Positions 9,810 to 19,089 are shown, counted from the stretch's first letter. The stretch: 64,000 bases of DNA from DASSFG01 sp035547915 (GCA_035547915.1 DASZTS010000096.1:62001-126000), one strand, 5' to 3'. Notes: a model not told the origin generated them from the letters alone. Numbers and translations: made by a program.

Positions 9810-11438
9810 TTACTTTGTTGCGTGGACGGCATAGGCGAGGTCGTCGGCTCCTTCGGCCGTTGCGACTTGCACGGCGGTGCCGTCGGTGAGCAGCGACAGG
9901 TCGCCCAAGATGACATGTTCCGATCCGTCGATCGGTACCCACTCGGCCTCCTCGCCCAGGGCCGCGGGCAATGCCCGCTCGGCGAGCGCGGTGAAGCTGG
10001 CATCGTGGACCTCGGAATCGGTCGGCTTCGGCAGGCGGCGGTTGGTGACTTCGATGAACTCGCCGTTGCTGACGCCCGTCTGCACCTCGGTTCGCACCGC
10101 CTTGCCGTTCTCATAACTCCAATAGAATGTCTGGTCGCCGACGTGGGTCAGGGCGCCCACCGGCACGGCGCGCACTTGGGGCCGTTCGATGATCACCTTG
10201 CCGTAGGCATACATGCCTGGCAGGATCTCGGACTCGGTCTGCGGCATCTTGACCTTCGTCAACGCCTCACGCGTGCTGGCCGGCACGTCGTCGGGAATCT
10301 TGCTGCGGCTGTTGGGCAGGTCGATTTCGGCTCGCAATGTGCGGCTCTTGACGTTGAGGGCCCAAGAGGTGCGCGTGACGGTGCCCCACACCTGTTCGTC
10401 GCGGTAGGCCTTGGCGAGCACCGTGGCCGCGCTCCCCGCGCGGACGAAGTTGGCGTCGTGCTCGGGGATGTCGACGAACACGCGGACCACATCGGTGCGA
10501 TCGATCACATAGACCGGCGCCCCGGTGCCGCTAGGCGACAGGTCGACCGTACGCTGATGGTTGGCGCTCGGATCGCCCGTGGCCGGCAATACGAAGTCCC
10601 AGGTGTCGGCATTGCGGGCCACGACGACGCCGTCGTAGGGCGCGAAGAGCTTGAGGTACCAATCGACGAGCGCCTTCACGCGCAGATAGTCATGCCGGGC
10701 GACTTCGACATCGGCCTGGGCGACTTCGACGGCCACCTTGGCCAATTCGAGCGTGGCCGTCTTCGATTTCACGTCGGCCTCCGCCCGCTCGATATCGGCC
10801 AGCGCGGAATCACGATCGGCCTGGCTCGACTTGAGCTGGTTATTCGATTCGAAGAGCACCTGCTGGTCGACGGCGTTCTGGCCGGCCTCGCGCTTCAACC
10901 GTCGCACCTCGGCGTCCCACCGCGCGACCTGCGCTTCGTATTGATCCAGGATCTTCTGGGCGGCCTCGAGATGAGCGTCGGCGACCTTCACGTTGGCCTC
11001 GGCCACCTTCACCCTCTCGTCAGCCAGTTTGACCCGCTCGTTGGCCAACTCCACCGCCTCGGCCTTCGTCTGGCAATCTTCTTCGACTTCGGGCACGAAC
11101 AGGTCGGCCAGCACCTGGTTCTTTTTCACCTTGTCGCCGATATCGACATACCACGCCTTGATGTAGGCGCTCAGCTTGGGATAGATCGACGTGCGCTCGT
11201 AGCTCTCGACGAAGCTTGGCTGACCGACGACACGCACGATGTTGCGCCTCTGCGGCTGCGTGACGCGAACCGTAAGCGGTTCGTTCTGGCGCGCGACCAC
11301 GGCTTTTTGCGATTTCTCGCAGCCCGCGGCAAGTACGAGCAACAGCACGGGCGCCAATCGGCCGACCGAGCGAGGATGACAAACGAACGGCGATACGGTG
11401 GGTCGCATGAGCGATCTCTCGCGAAAGGGCCCGTACAT
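9810..11438 (-). CDS. RND efflux periplasmic adaptor (HlyD/AcrA-type), copy 2
   Basis: About 542 residues. It has the same layout as adaptor 1: lipoprotein signal (APVLLLVLAAGC), barrel-sandwich start (VRVVGQPSFVESYERTSIYPK), long Ala/Glu/Val/Lys coiled coil and the PYDGVVVARNADTWDFVLP return strand. It lacks the DAGE tail of copy 1. The ATG at 11438 has a GGAG seven bases upstream; an in-frame ATG at 11408 would give a shorter, more usual signal n-region. The gene begins 28 bases after RND permease 2 and must be translated from the same message. Function as pump-to-duct bridge follows from the family. Confidence 0.9.
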   Translation of the reverse strand: MYGPFRERSLMRPTVSPFVCHPRSVGRLAPVLLLVLAAGCEKSQKAVVARQNEPLTVRVTQPQRRNIVRVVGQPSFVESYERTSIYPKLSAYIKAWYVDIGDKVKKNQVLADLFVPEVEEDCQTKAEAVELANERVKLADERVKVAEANVKVADAHLEAAQKILDQYEAQVARWDAEVRRLKREAGQNAVDQQVLFESNNQLKSSQADRDSALADIERAEADVKSKTATLELAKVAVEVAQADVEVARHDYLRVKALVDWYLKLFAPYDGVVVARNADTWDFVLPATGDPSANHQRTVDLSPSGTGAPVYVIDRTDVVRVFVDIPEHDANFVRAGSAATVLAKAYRDEQVWGTVTRTSWALNVKSRTLRAEIDLPNSRSKIPDDVPASTREALTKVKMPQTESEILPGMYAYGKVIIERPQVRAVPVGALTHVGDQTFYWSYENGKAVRTEVQTGVSNGEFIEVTNRRLPKPTDSEVHDASFTALAERALPAALGEEAEWVPIDGSEHVILGDLSLLTDGTAVQVATAEGADDLAYAVHATK

Positions 11439-11466
11439 CAGGAATCTCCGTTGGAATTGTAGGCCA

Positions 11467-14400
11467 TCATTGATTTTCCGGCGGGGGGGCGTCGTCGCGG
11501 CGATGCTCGTCCGGCGGCGGCTTGGGCGGTGCAAAGTCGGCCGGAATGTCCTTGGCCTTGAATCCAAGTGTGTCGAGTAGCTCTTCTTGCGTGTGATGGG
11601 TGACGAATGGATCGGTTTCGACGGCTGCCGGGTTCCAGGGGAACGCCAGCACCTTGTCGAATTTCGGATCGTGGCCGGTCGGACTGGTCCGAGCACGGTC
11701 GCTGGCCGGCTCCTTCGGCGGTACAGCCGCCACTGGGGCAGGCGGCGGTTGGTCGTGGACTACGTGCTCGGTGTGGTGCCCCGTGCCATGACCTTTGTCG
11801 TGCCCCGTGCCGGCCTCCGTGTCGAAGACGTGCGGATCGTAATGGATGCTTTCGGGATCGTCGGGGTACATCGAAGGCGAGCGGGCCACCCGATTGCCGA
11901 TCACCATCGCGAATACCGAGGGGAGGACGAGCAAGGTGGCGAAGGTCGACATCACCAGGCCGCCGATGACCGCCAGGCCCAAAGGCGCCTGCATCTGACT
12001 GCCGCGCTCGAGCGCGAGCGCCATCGGCACCATGCCGACGGTCATCGCGCAAGCGGTCATCAAGATCGGCCGCAGCCGCTCACCGGCCCCGACGATCGCC
12101 GCCTCGACCGCGTGCGAACCGCCCTTCCAGTGGTCGCTCATGAACGTGACCAGCATCACCGAGTTCGAGACGGAAACACCCAAGCACATGATCGAACCCA
12201 TGAACGACTCGATGTTGAGCGAAGTGTTCGTGCAATAGAGGATGGTGGCGATGCCCGCCAACACACCTGGCACGGCGCCGATGGAGATCAATGACAACCG
12301 GGGCGATTGAAAATAGGCCGTCAACAACACGACGATCACGAAGACGGCGACCGCCAAGCCGATACTGAGCGAACGGAACATGGCGAGCATCGGAGGGAGC
12401 TGGCCCATCAGCTCGACGCGCACCCCTTGGGGTGGCTCGCCCGCGCCATCGATGGCCTCTTGGACCTGGCGCGAGGCACGGCCCATGTCCTCGCCTTCGA
12501 CATTGGCCGTGAGCGTCACATAACGCTGCGACATGTCGCGGTCGAGTTCGCCCGGCCGCACACCCTCTTTCACCGTCGCTACGTCGCGGATCATCAGGTT
12601 CACCAACGGGTTGACCGATTCGAGCGGCAACACCTCGACGTCTTCGGATTTTTCCATCCGCAACGGCGGCACCTGAATCTGCACAAGGTAATCGAATCCC
12701 GTCTTCACGTCGACCCAATAATTGAGGTTGGTGAAGCGCGTGGAAGAAGTGGCCATCACCATGGCGCGCGACACATCGTCCACCGTCGCGCCGCTCAAGC
12801 CGGCCTTCTCGCGATCGATCGTGACCTCGACCGACGGATAGTCGAGCTGTTGCTCGAAACCGACGTCGCGCAGGTAGGGAATTCTCTTCATCTCGGCCGC
12901 GATCTTCTCGGCGTGCTGGCGGACCAGGTTCAGGTCGGTGCCCACGAGGCGCACGGCGATCGGCGTGAGGGAGCCGAAACTCATCACGTTGGTCACGATA
13001 TCGCCCGGCTGGAAGCCGAACGTCGCCATCCGCGCCTGCCGTTCGGCCTCGGGCCGCGACAAGCCGCCTTGCTCCAAGCGTGTGGCGAGCCACGGCACGA
13101 CCCGTTCGGGCAGCACCTTGCGCAAACGCTCGCGAAACTCGGCCAACTTCAAGTCACTCTTTTCGTTCAACGCCACCCGCAACTGACCGTCGTCGGGGCC
13201 GCGCATGAAGAGCACCATGTTATCGATGCCGAAATTCGGCGCGACCTGCCCGACGAAGCCCATCGAAATATCGATATTCTCCGGCTTGGCCTCGCGCTCG
13301 ATCTCCTCCAGACACTTCACCGCCATCTGCCGCGTGAGCTCAAAACTCGAGCCGGGGGGCGGCCGGAAACGGAGCACGAATTGGCCCGAATCGACCTGCG
13401 GGAATAACTCGGTGCCGACCTGCACCCCCAGAATGCCGATGATCGCCACGCATCCCGCGAGATAGGCGGGAACGACGATCCAACGCAGACGCACAAACCA
13501 GCTCACGAGCTTGCGATAGACTTTCAGCAGATGACCGAACAGGCCGGCATGCTCGTCCTCTGCGCTGTGCCCCATGTGCTTGAGCAGCGAGACGCACATG
13601 ATGGGTACGAACGTACTGGAGAGCAAGTACGATGAGATCATGGCGAAACCGACTCCCAGTGTCAGCGGCATGAACAGCGACCGGAGCGGATCTTCCATGA
13701 TGAAGGCCGGGATGAAGACCGACAAGATGCACAGCAAGGCCAAGAGCCTCGGCACGGCCGTGATCAGATTGCCGTGCAACACGGCTGAAGCCACCTTGGG
13801 CGTCTTCGTCATCTGCGCGTGGACGTTCTCCACCTCGACCGTCGCCTCGTCGACGAGAATGCCGATGGCCAAGGCCAGCCCACCCAACGACATGATGTTG
13901 ATGGTGTTGCCTGTCAGCCACAGACCGAAGAGCGAGCCGAGCAACGCCAGCGGAATGTTCGAGACCACGACGATCACGCTCCGCATATCGCCGAGGAAGA
14001 GCATGATCATCAACCCGGTCAAGCAGGCGCCGATGAGCCCTTCGGTGGCCACGCTCTCGACGGCCGCCACAACCGTGGGCGATTCGTCGAACTCGAAGCT
14101 GAGTTTGACCTCGGGATACATGTCGGGCCGGATGGCATTGCGGAACAGGTCCATCGACTTGCGCACGTCGGCCACGACCGTGAGCGTCGACCCGGTATCC
14201 TTCTTGATGATCGGGAGGTAGACCGACTTCTTACCGTTGACCAGCGCATAGCCGTAGGTAATGTCCGTGTCGTCCAAGATGCTGGCCACGTCGCGCAAAT
14301 AGACATTCTGCCCCAGTTTGAGCGGGATTTCGCCCATCCGCTGGATGTCGACGACCGTGGCGTTGTTGTTCACCAACGGCATCGAGTCTTTCACGTAGAT

Positions 14401-15057
14401 ATTGCCGGCCGGGATGATCGTGTTCCCCTTGGCCAGCGCTTGAATGACGTCTTCGGGCCGCAGGTTGTAGGTCAGCAGCTTGTGCGGATCGACCGTGACG
14501 ACGATCGACCGCATATTGGGGCCGAAGGGAGAGATGGCGACCGTGCCGGGCACGTATTTCTGCACCAGCGGCCGGATGACATTCTGAGCCAAGTCGCCCA
14601 TCGCCCCCAGCGACGTCTTGTCGCTCTCGAAGACCAGGTAACCGACCGGCACGCTACCCGAGTCCATGCGCATGATCATGGGGGGGAGCGTCCCCTTGGG
14701 CATCCACGACATGGCCCGATCGGACATGGCCACCACCTGCGCCATGGCCTGTCCCATGTCGGTGCCGGGGAAGAACGACAGCTCGCACAGGGCCACTTGC
14801 TGGATGTTACGGGTGTTGATGTCCTCGATGCCGTCGACGTACTGGAAATAGAGTTCGAGCTGATTGACGATGAATCCCTCCATCTGGTCGGGACTCATGC
14901 CGATGTAATCTAGGAAGACGTAGATCTTCGGCACGTTGAGCGCGGGGAAGATGTCGACTCTCATGCGGCTATAGGCCAACCCGCCACCACTGATGAGCGC
15001 CACGACCAACATCATGGTCGTGATCGGGTGCCGCATGGCGAAAACGATCGGATTCAT
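11467..15057 (-). CDS. RND efflux transporter permease, copy 2, with His-rich tail
   Basis: 1196 residues. The start at 15057 matches the start of copy 1 (MNPIVFAMRHPITTMMLVVAL); a longer upstream open frame has no family similarity. The core is close to copy 1, including GGLALAIGILVDEATVEVENV in the fourth helix. After the last membrane helix it carries a roughly 120-residue tail. The tail includes a His-rich stretch (GHDKGHGTGHHTEHVVHD) and a Pro-rich end, and no such His run is present in copy 1. The His run could bind a metal, but this is inference. First gene of the probable permease 2, adaptor 2, adaptor 1 operon. Confidence 0.93.
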   Translation of the reverse strand: MNPIVFAMRHPITTMMLVVALISGGGLAYSRMRVDIFPALNVPKIYVFLDYIGMSPDQMEGFIVNQLELYFQYVDGIEDINTRNIQQVALCELSFFPGTDMGQAMAQVVAMSDRAMSWMPKGTLPPMIMRMDSGSVPVGYLVFESDKTSLGAMGDLAQNVIRPLVQKYVPGTVAISPFGPNMRSIVVTVDPHKLLTYNLRPEDVIQALAKGNTIIPAGNIYVKDSMPLVNNNATVVDIQRMGEIPLKLGQNVYLRDVASILDDTDITYGYALVNGKKSVYLPIIKKDTGSTLTVVADVRKSMDLFRNAIRPDMYPEVKLSFEFDESPTVVAAVESVATEGLIGACLTGLMIMLFLGDMRSVIVVVSNIPLALLGSLFGLWLTGNTINIMSLGGLALAIGILVDEATVEVENVHAQMTKTPKVASAVLHGNLITAVPRLLALLCILSVFIPAFIMEDPLRSLFMPLTLGVGFAMISSYLLSSTFVPIMCVSLLKHMGHSAEDEHAGLFGHLLKVYRKLVSWFVRLRWIVVPAYLAGCVAIIGILGVQVGTELFPQVDSGQFVLRFRPPPGSSFELTRQMAVKCLEEIEREAKPENIDISMGFVGQVAPNFGIDNMVLFMRGPDDGQLRVALNEKSDLKLAEFRERLRKVLPERVVPWLATRLEQGGLSRPEAERQARMATFGFQPGDIVTNVMSFGSLTPIAVRLVGTDLNLVRQHAEKIAAEMKRIPYLRDVGFEQQLDYPSVEVTIDREKAGLSGATVDDVSRAMVMATSSTRFTNLNYWVDVKTGFDYLVQIQVPPLRMEKSEDVEVLPLESVNPLVNLMIRDVATVKEGVRPGELDRDMSQRYVTLTANVEGEDMGRASRQVQEAIDGAGEPPQGVRVELMGQLPPMLAMFRSLSIGLAVAVFVIVVLLTAYFQSPRLSLISIGAVPGVLAGIATILYCTNTSLNIESFMGSIMCLGVSVSNSVMLVTFMSDHWKGGSHAVEAAIVGAGERLRPILMTACAMTVGMVPMALALERGSQMQAPLGLAVIGGLVMSTFATLLVLPSVFAMVIGNRVARSPSMYPDDPESIHYDPHVFDTEAGTGHDKGHGTGHHTEHVVHDQPPPAPVAAVPPKEPASDRARTSPTGHDPKFDKVLAFPWNPAAVETDPFVTHHTQEELLDTLGFKAKDIPADFAPPKPPPDEHRRDDAPPPENQ

Positions 15058-15654
15058 TGCCGTTCCGTGAGGACCTTTCCGAGAACCGAGATGGTGATGT
15101 AGGCGTCTTGCATGCCCACACCGGTTCGCGGATTCGTGACCGCCCCGGCCGATGTGGCCAGGCGCTAACGCGATGCCCAGGCACACCGTGTACCACGCGT
15201 GCCGCGCAGCCCACGCGCCTGGCCTCAGAACGACCGATTGCAGCCGCAACACCAACGTATGACAGTGGATGCGACTAAGATGACGATCTCGTAGGGTTGC
15301 CTGCGAGTATCGGGAAGGCCCGCTGACGTCCGCTCGCGGCGACAAAAACTTTTCACTTGCGGAAAGGGCGTGTCCAATAACCAGCCACCTGAGAACCAAG
15401 ATGGGTGGGTTCGTCAGGACGCCTGCCCTGCGTCTTTAAGAGCGGCTGACGAAACCCGGACGCCGGAGCGCCGCGGGCAAAAAATCGGCCGTGAAACGCC
15501 GATGTTGTGAAGCTCGAGCCGGTTTTGTCGGTTGCTCGAAAATAACACGGCCCTTGTCTCTCTCGGTCGAGCATGACGCCACGGATCGCGTCACGCTCGT
15601 GCCAATCGAGACAAGGGCCGTTTGTGTCAAACGGTCGCTGGCGACGATCGTTCG
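15058..15654. other. Gene-free upstream region of the RND operon
   Basis: 597 bases upstream of RND permease 2 and downstream of the DUF1559 gene. It contains dispersed element copy A at 15438-15537. The rest shows no supported gene. Leftward promoter elements for the RND operon must lie here, but no clear -35/-10 pair was seen. Confidence 0.5.
15438..15537 (+). repeat. Dispersed ~100-bp inverted-repeat element, copy A
   Basis: Full copy. The left arm AAGAGCGGCTGACGAAACC and the right arm GGTTTTGTCGGTTGCTC flank a GC-rich segment and an inner hairpin (ATCGGC, loop with GTGAAAC, GCCGAT). The same arrangement recurs at nine other intergenic places in this window. It lies between the DUF1559 gene end and the RND operon. 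Confidence 0.9.
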
Positions 15655-16689
15655 TTACGGCGCCTGGATCACTTCCGATTGATCGCGAGTCACCAGCCGG
15701 GCCAGGTCGCGGATGCTGATGTTCTCGTTGATGAAGTGGACCGACCCGTCGCCGAACACGAAGTTCGCACCGCTCGGGTGGAAGCTATACGCCTCTCCCG
15801 TTCCTTGGGTGACGTAATAGTTATAGGGCTGCGTGGCCGGGCCACCCTCGTCGTCGCCGTTGGTGCAGTTCATCGGGCACGGGCCGGGAAGGGTCGTGCC
15901 GTCGTACGAGGAACCGTCGATGCTGAAATCGCTGGCCGGACGCATCCAGCCACCGCCGTTGACGATGTGCGTGGGAATGTTGCCGACTTGCTTGCCCAGA
16001 CGATACAGACCCGGTCGGCCGGCCGATTCGCCGAGCATGATCGTGCTGGAAAGGCCGTCGCGGACGTCGTCCAAGCGAGCCACCGAGTTCTGGGCCATCA
16101 TGCCGGGCGCGCCGAACCAGGTCGATCCGGCCACGGGCGCGGGATAGGGATCGACGAGACCGAGCGTCACCAGGCGCTGATCGACGCTGATCGTCGGCGA
16201 GTAGTCGGTCGTGGCGGCGAAGGCCGTCCAGGTGGGGGCCCACTGCGGATCGGAATCGAGACGCTTGTCGATGCCGGGTGCCGAGGTGCACCAGAAGACG
16301 GGCAGCACCGTGCCGCAGAGCGCCTGATTCGACACGATCTGACCACTGCCGAGCGTCGTCACGCTCCAGTTCTGCGTCTGGTCGTATTGGTTGAAGATCG
16401 CTTGCTGTTCCAACAGGGGGAGCACATTGATCGCCCAGCCGATACGGGGAGCCGTCGTCAGGCCGAGCGGGCGGTTACTGACGGGCAAGAACTTGTGTAT
16501 GTCGTTGAAGTTCTGCACCGCCAGGCCAAGCTGCTTCATGTTGTTGGTGCAGCGTGCGCGGCGCGACGATTCGCGGGCCGCCTGCACGGCCGGCAACAAG
16601 AGGGCGATCAGGATGCCGATGATGGCGATCACCACCAGCAGTTCGACCAGCGTGAATCCTCGCTGGCGACGAGTCATGGTACGGGACAT
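15655..16689 (-). CDS. DUF1559 domain protein with prepilin-type N-terminus
   Basis: 344 residues. The ATG at 16689 has an AAGGAG eight bases upstream. The first residues TRRQRGFTLVELLVVIAII form a type IV prepilin/pseudopilin signal, with predicted cleavage after Gly11 and a single following hydrophobic helix. The C-terminal half ends with the family's H-x-DG pattern (FHPSGANFVFGDGSVHFIN). DUF1559 proteins occur in large numbers in planctomycetes and are thought to be pseudopilin-like exported proteins of unknown role. The gene follows the small lipoprotein gene by 94 bases on the same strand, the usual pairing in this phylum. Confidence 0.92.
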   Translation of the reverse strand: MSRTMTRRQRGFTLVELLVVIAIIGILIALLLPAVQAARESSRRARCTNNMKQLGLAVQNFNDIHKFLPVSNRPLGLTTAPRIGWAINVLPLLEQQAIFNQYDQTQNWSVTTLGSGQIVSNQALCGTVLPVFWCTSAPGIDKRLDSDPQWAPTWTAFAATTDYSPTISVDQRLVTLGLVDPYPAPVAGSTWFGAPGMMAQNSVARLDDVRDGLSSTIMLGESAGRPGLYRLGKQVGNIPTHIVNGGGWMRPASDFSIDGSSYDGTTLPGPCPMNCTNGDDEGGPATQPYNYYVTQGTGEAYSFHPSGANFVFGDGSVHFINENISIRDLARLVTRDQSEVIQAP

Positions 16690-16783
16690 GGCAAAACTCC
16701 TTAAAAACATTCGTTGACCGTGTGGTTGGTAAGTCGGCCGAAAGCCGAAGGGGTAGGCAACTGGACCGAACCGTGGGCGTGGT

Positions 16784-17233
16784 TCAGCGGCGGATGGCGA
16801 TGGGCTGCAATTCGTTCGGACCGGCGGCGATCTGCACCCGCACATCCGACGAATCGGGCGTCGCATACTTGGTTGGCAGGACGTTGGGCCAGGGCCCGGG
16901 GGAGGATTGGTCGGCCGCGAGATACCACTGTGCCGTGACGATATACTCGCCGGCCGGCGCGCCGTCCTTGCCGTTGTAGGTGGTCAGCTCGAAAGTGCCA
17001 TCGGGGCCGACCGTGGCCGACGGACGTTCGGCCTCGAAGCTGCCCCCAACGGGATGCAGCACCAACATGGCACCCGGGGCCGGCTGGTCGTTGACCAGTA
17101 GCTTGCCGCGCACCGGGAACACTTCCTTACGGCCTTCGGCCTTCTTGGATGACGAGCAGCCAGAAATGGCCAGCAGCACAGCCAGCCCGACGGCCAGCCT
17201 CGACGACCCGAGGGGGAAAAACCTGTGAGACAT
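16784..17233 (-). CDS. Small lipoprotein with carboxypeptidase-regulatory-like fold
   Basis: 149 residues. The ATG at 17233 has TGGAG upstream and starts a lipoprotein signal with lipobox around LLAISGC followed by SSSKK. The mature part (FPVRGKLLVNDQPAPGAMLVLHP, then a TVGPDGTFELTTY turn and GEYIVTAQW) is a transthyretin/carboxypeptidase-regulatory-like beta sandwich. Such lipoproteins commonly precede DUF1559 genes in planctomycetes; the partnership is seen here too, but its biochemical role is unknown. Probably the first gene of a two-gene operon, with a dyad at 17349-17382 in its upstream region. Confidence 0.82.
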   Translation of the reverse strand: MSHRFFPLGSSRLAVGLAVLLAISGCSSSKKAEGRKEVFPVRGKLLVNDQPAPGAMLVLHPVGGSFEAERPSATVGPDGTFELTTYNGKDGAPAGEYIVTAQWYLAADQSSPGPWPNVLPTKYATPDSSDVRVQIAAGPNELQPIAIRR

Positions 17234-17348
17234 CTCAGCGACTCCAGTAAGTCGTTGGCTGCCTCTGGTGTTCCAGTCGGCCATCCTGTTTTGTGCGGTG
17301 AAGGCCTCCCGCTGTGGGGTCGGCCGCTACGGGAAAGGGTTCCCGCCA

Positions 17349-17382
17349 AAACATCACTTAGTTTGTAATAATTGTGATGTTT
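17349..17382. promoter_or_regulatory. Inverted repeat upstream of lipoprotein/DUF1559 operon
   Basis: Nine-base perfect arms AAACATCAC and GTGATGTTT separated by 16 AT-rich bases, about 115 bases upstream of the lipoprotein start. Arm length and spacing would suit a dimeric regulator. No regulator gene is adjacent, so the assignment is only positional. Confidence 0.4.
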
Positions 17383-17460
17383 CGTGATTATTCCTTACCA
17401 TCGGATTGGTGTCAAGGGTGTCTTTGGCAAAAATCTTTATACCTGCGGGGGGAATGAAAA

Positions 17461-17493
17461 GGGCCGCTCAGGGTAAACGACCATGAGCGGCCC
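17461..17493 (-). terminator. Intrinsic terminator of the Cys/Met-rich gene
   Basis: Ten-base perfect arms GGGCCGCTCA and TGAGCGGCCC with a 13-base loop. Read on the minus strand the hairpin is followed by TTTTCATT. It lies about 110 bases past the stop of the leftward Cys-rich gene. Confidence 0.75.
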
Positions 17494-17602
17494 AAAAGAT
17501 GACAACCGGTTGCAGCGTGGGCCTTGTGGACGGGCAGCCTAGGGATGCGCGAACGTCACCTAAAACCCGTTCCGATAAGGCATTATGGCATCGCCAGCGG
17601 CT

Positions 17603-18073
17603 TTAGCAGCAGCCGCAGCAGATCGGCATGCCGCCGAGCGAAACGCAGCACAGGCAACCGGCCTTCATGCACTTGGCGAGGCAATCGCAGCAGGCCTGCA
17701 CCATGTCGCAGCAGGCCTTGTCGCCGCTCGTGCAGGTGAGGCAGACGCCGTCTTCGGTCATGGCACACTCGCACTTGCACATCGCCAGGTTGCACTGGCA
17801 CATGGTGATGCCATTCATGGTGCAACAGCAGCAGCACATGCCGTCGGCGAGCATCTTGCACATGTTCTGTAGCATGGTGCACGCCACTTCGTCTTCGCAC
17901 GAGCAGTTGATCTTCATCCCGCCCGTGCATTTCTCGACGGTGATCGTGCACCGCGGCACCATGCACACGTTGCCCATCGCGGGCGACATCGTGGGCATCG
18001 CGGGCAGGGAGGAAGAGGGCATCGTTCCCGCGCCGGCCATGGTGGAACGATCGAACATCATCATCGTGGACAT
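17603..18073 (-). CDS. Cys/Met-rich protein, putative metal-binding
   Basis: 156 residues, start at 18073 with AAAGGAG eight bases upstream. It contains 32 Cys and 22 Met, about a third of the chain. Cys occur as CC, CxC and CxxxC groups, including a run of five (MCCCCC) near the middle and CCGCC at the very end. The first 40 residues are Met/Ser/Pro-rich with no Cys and no obvious signal peptide, so it is probably cytoplasmic. The composition suggests soft-metal (copper(I), zinc, cadmium) binding or storage, similar in logic to metallothioneins and Csp proteins but without a recognised family motif. A strong terminator follows. Function is inference from composition. Confidence 0.8.
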   Translation of the reverse strand: MSTMMMFDRSTMAGAGTMPSSSLPAMPTMSPAMGNVCMVPRCTITVEKCTGGMKINCSCEDEVACTMLQNMCKMLADGMCCCCCTMNGITMCQCNLAMCKCECAMTEDGVCLTCTSGDKACCDMVQACCDCLAKCMKAGCLCCVSLGGMPICCGCC

Positions 18074-18431
18074 CGACTCACTCCTTTGTTCGGGTGCGTG
18101 CCTCGCACATAGCGGCAGCAAGAGACTACCGTCGAGGCAGACGTCACCGAGTCCTTCGCGCTCCCTCCGGCGAATCCAGTCGGCAACACGAGCAATCGCT
18201 AGGAAGAATCCTCCCGTATGAACGGGTCGGCGAACATTTCGCCGCCCATCATACCCGAGTCCCGTCGCCTTGCCATCCCTGGTTCACGGGCATGGCCGAC
18301 CGAGCGCATCAGCACTGTCTGCATAAGGGCTATGCAATGCGCCTCCGGCGGCGACGATCAGTTGATATGTGATCGTCTTCCGGTGGCCCTGAAAGTAGGC
18401 GGTCGGTCGCTGCTCAAGCGCCGAGACCGGC

Positions 18432-18644
18432 TTAATTTGAAGAGATGGCGCGAGCCGCGTGCAGTTGGCGACGACGGACGATCCGTTTCTCGACGGTGGC
18501 GAATGCCTGCTGGTAGGCCACGCGATAGAAAGTCATCGCTGCCGGAGCGACGCTGGTCGCGCTCATCAGGACAAACGGTGACTGCTGAGGCGAGTTGGCT
18601 GCACCCATGTTGGCAGCGAATCGGCGAATTCGGTTCTTAAACAT
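18432..18644 (-). CDS. Possible small hypothetical protein
   Basis: A 70-residue open frame beginning MFKNRIRRFAANMG and ending in a basic tail (EKRIVRRRQLHAARA). It has a weak AGGG upstream, no membrane helix and no recognised motif. Its amphipathic middle (VAYQQAFATVEKRIV) looks protein-like, but nothing else supports it. It could be a chance frame in a roughly 780-base gap between the Cys-rich gene and the cys operon, in which nothing else was recognised. Confidence 0.3.
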   Translation of the reverse strand: MFKNRIRRFAANMGAANSPQQSPFVLMSATSVAPAAMTFYRVAYQQAFATVEKRIVRRRQLHAARAISSN

Positions 18645-18852
18645 CGGTAAAAAAACCCTGGCTGATGCGTCGTCTCTACTATATGAACAACCATCGGCGA
18701 CAGCGACGGGGAAGTCGAGCGAAAATATCCGCGTGCACGGGACTTGGGCCGACTGGAGAGCGCCGCCGGTCAGCGGTCGCAACTTCGCTCGAACGTTCAA
18801 CGCGTGCTTCCCCTCTTTGAACCGATTGTCGACCGTGTGCCGCCAAGACGAC

Positions 18853-19074
18853 TCACTTGCCCGGGCGGCGGCGCAAGCGCTTCCGCTCGGTACGTTCGAT
18901 CTGAATCACCACTCCGTCTTGCACGATCACCGAGATCTGGCCGTACTCGAGTCCGCGCAGCGCGTCGCGAATGCAGGCGAGCGCCTCGTCGAGCTCGGCC
19001 GGCGGGCGGCGTGAAATGTTCGACGCGGTGACATTCGACGTGTTGGTCAAGGGCGTAGGTTCCGTTGCCATCAT
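18853..19074 (-). CDS. YezD/DUF2292 family small protein
   Basis: 73 residues, start at 19074 with GGAG seven bases upstream. The C-terminal half (DALRGLEYGQISVIVQDG, then VVIQIERTERKRL) matches the YezD/DUF2292 pattern of a short beta-alpha protein with an I-E-R-T-E end. YezD genes are often found beside sulfate or sulfonate uptake genes. That is the case here: the gene begins 15 bases after cysA ends and is the last gene of the sulfate operon. Its molecular role is not established. Confidence 0.85.
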   Translation of the reverse strand: MMATEPTPLTNTSNVTASNISRRPPAELDEALACIRDALRGLEYGQISVIVQDGVVIQIERTERKRLRRRPGK

Positions 19075-19089
19075 CGCCGACTCCTTCCT

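Noticed and set aside
9183..11462. Very long open frame (759 codons) opposite the two adaptors
   Set aside because: It spans both adaptor genes and their spacer on the opposite strand, has shadow composition and no family pattern.
12307..14913. Two long frames opposite RND permease 2
   Set aside because: Mirror images of the shadow frames over permease 1; duplicated because the true genes are duplicated.
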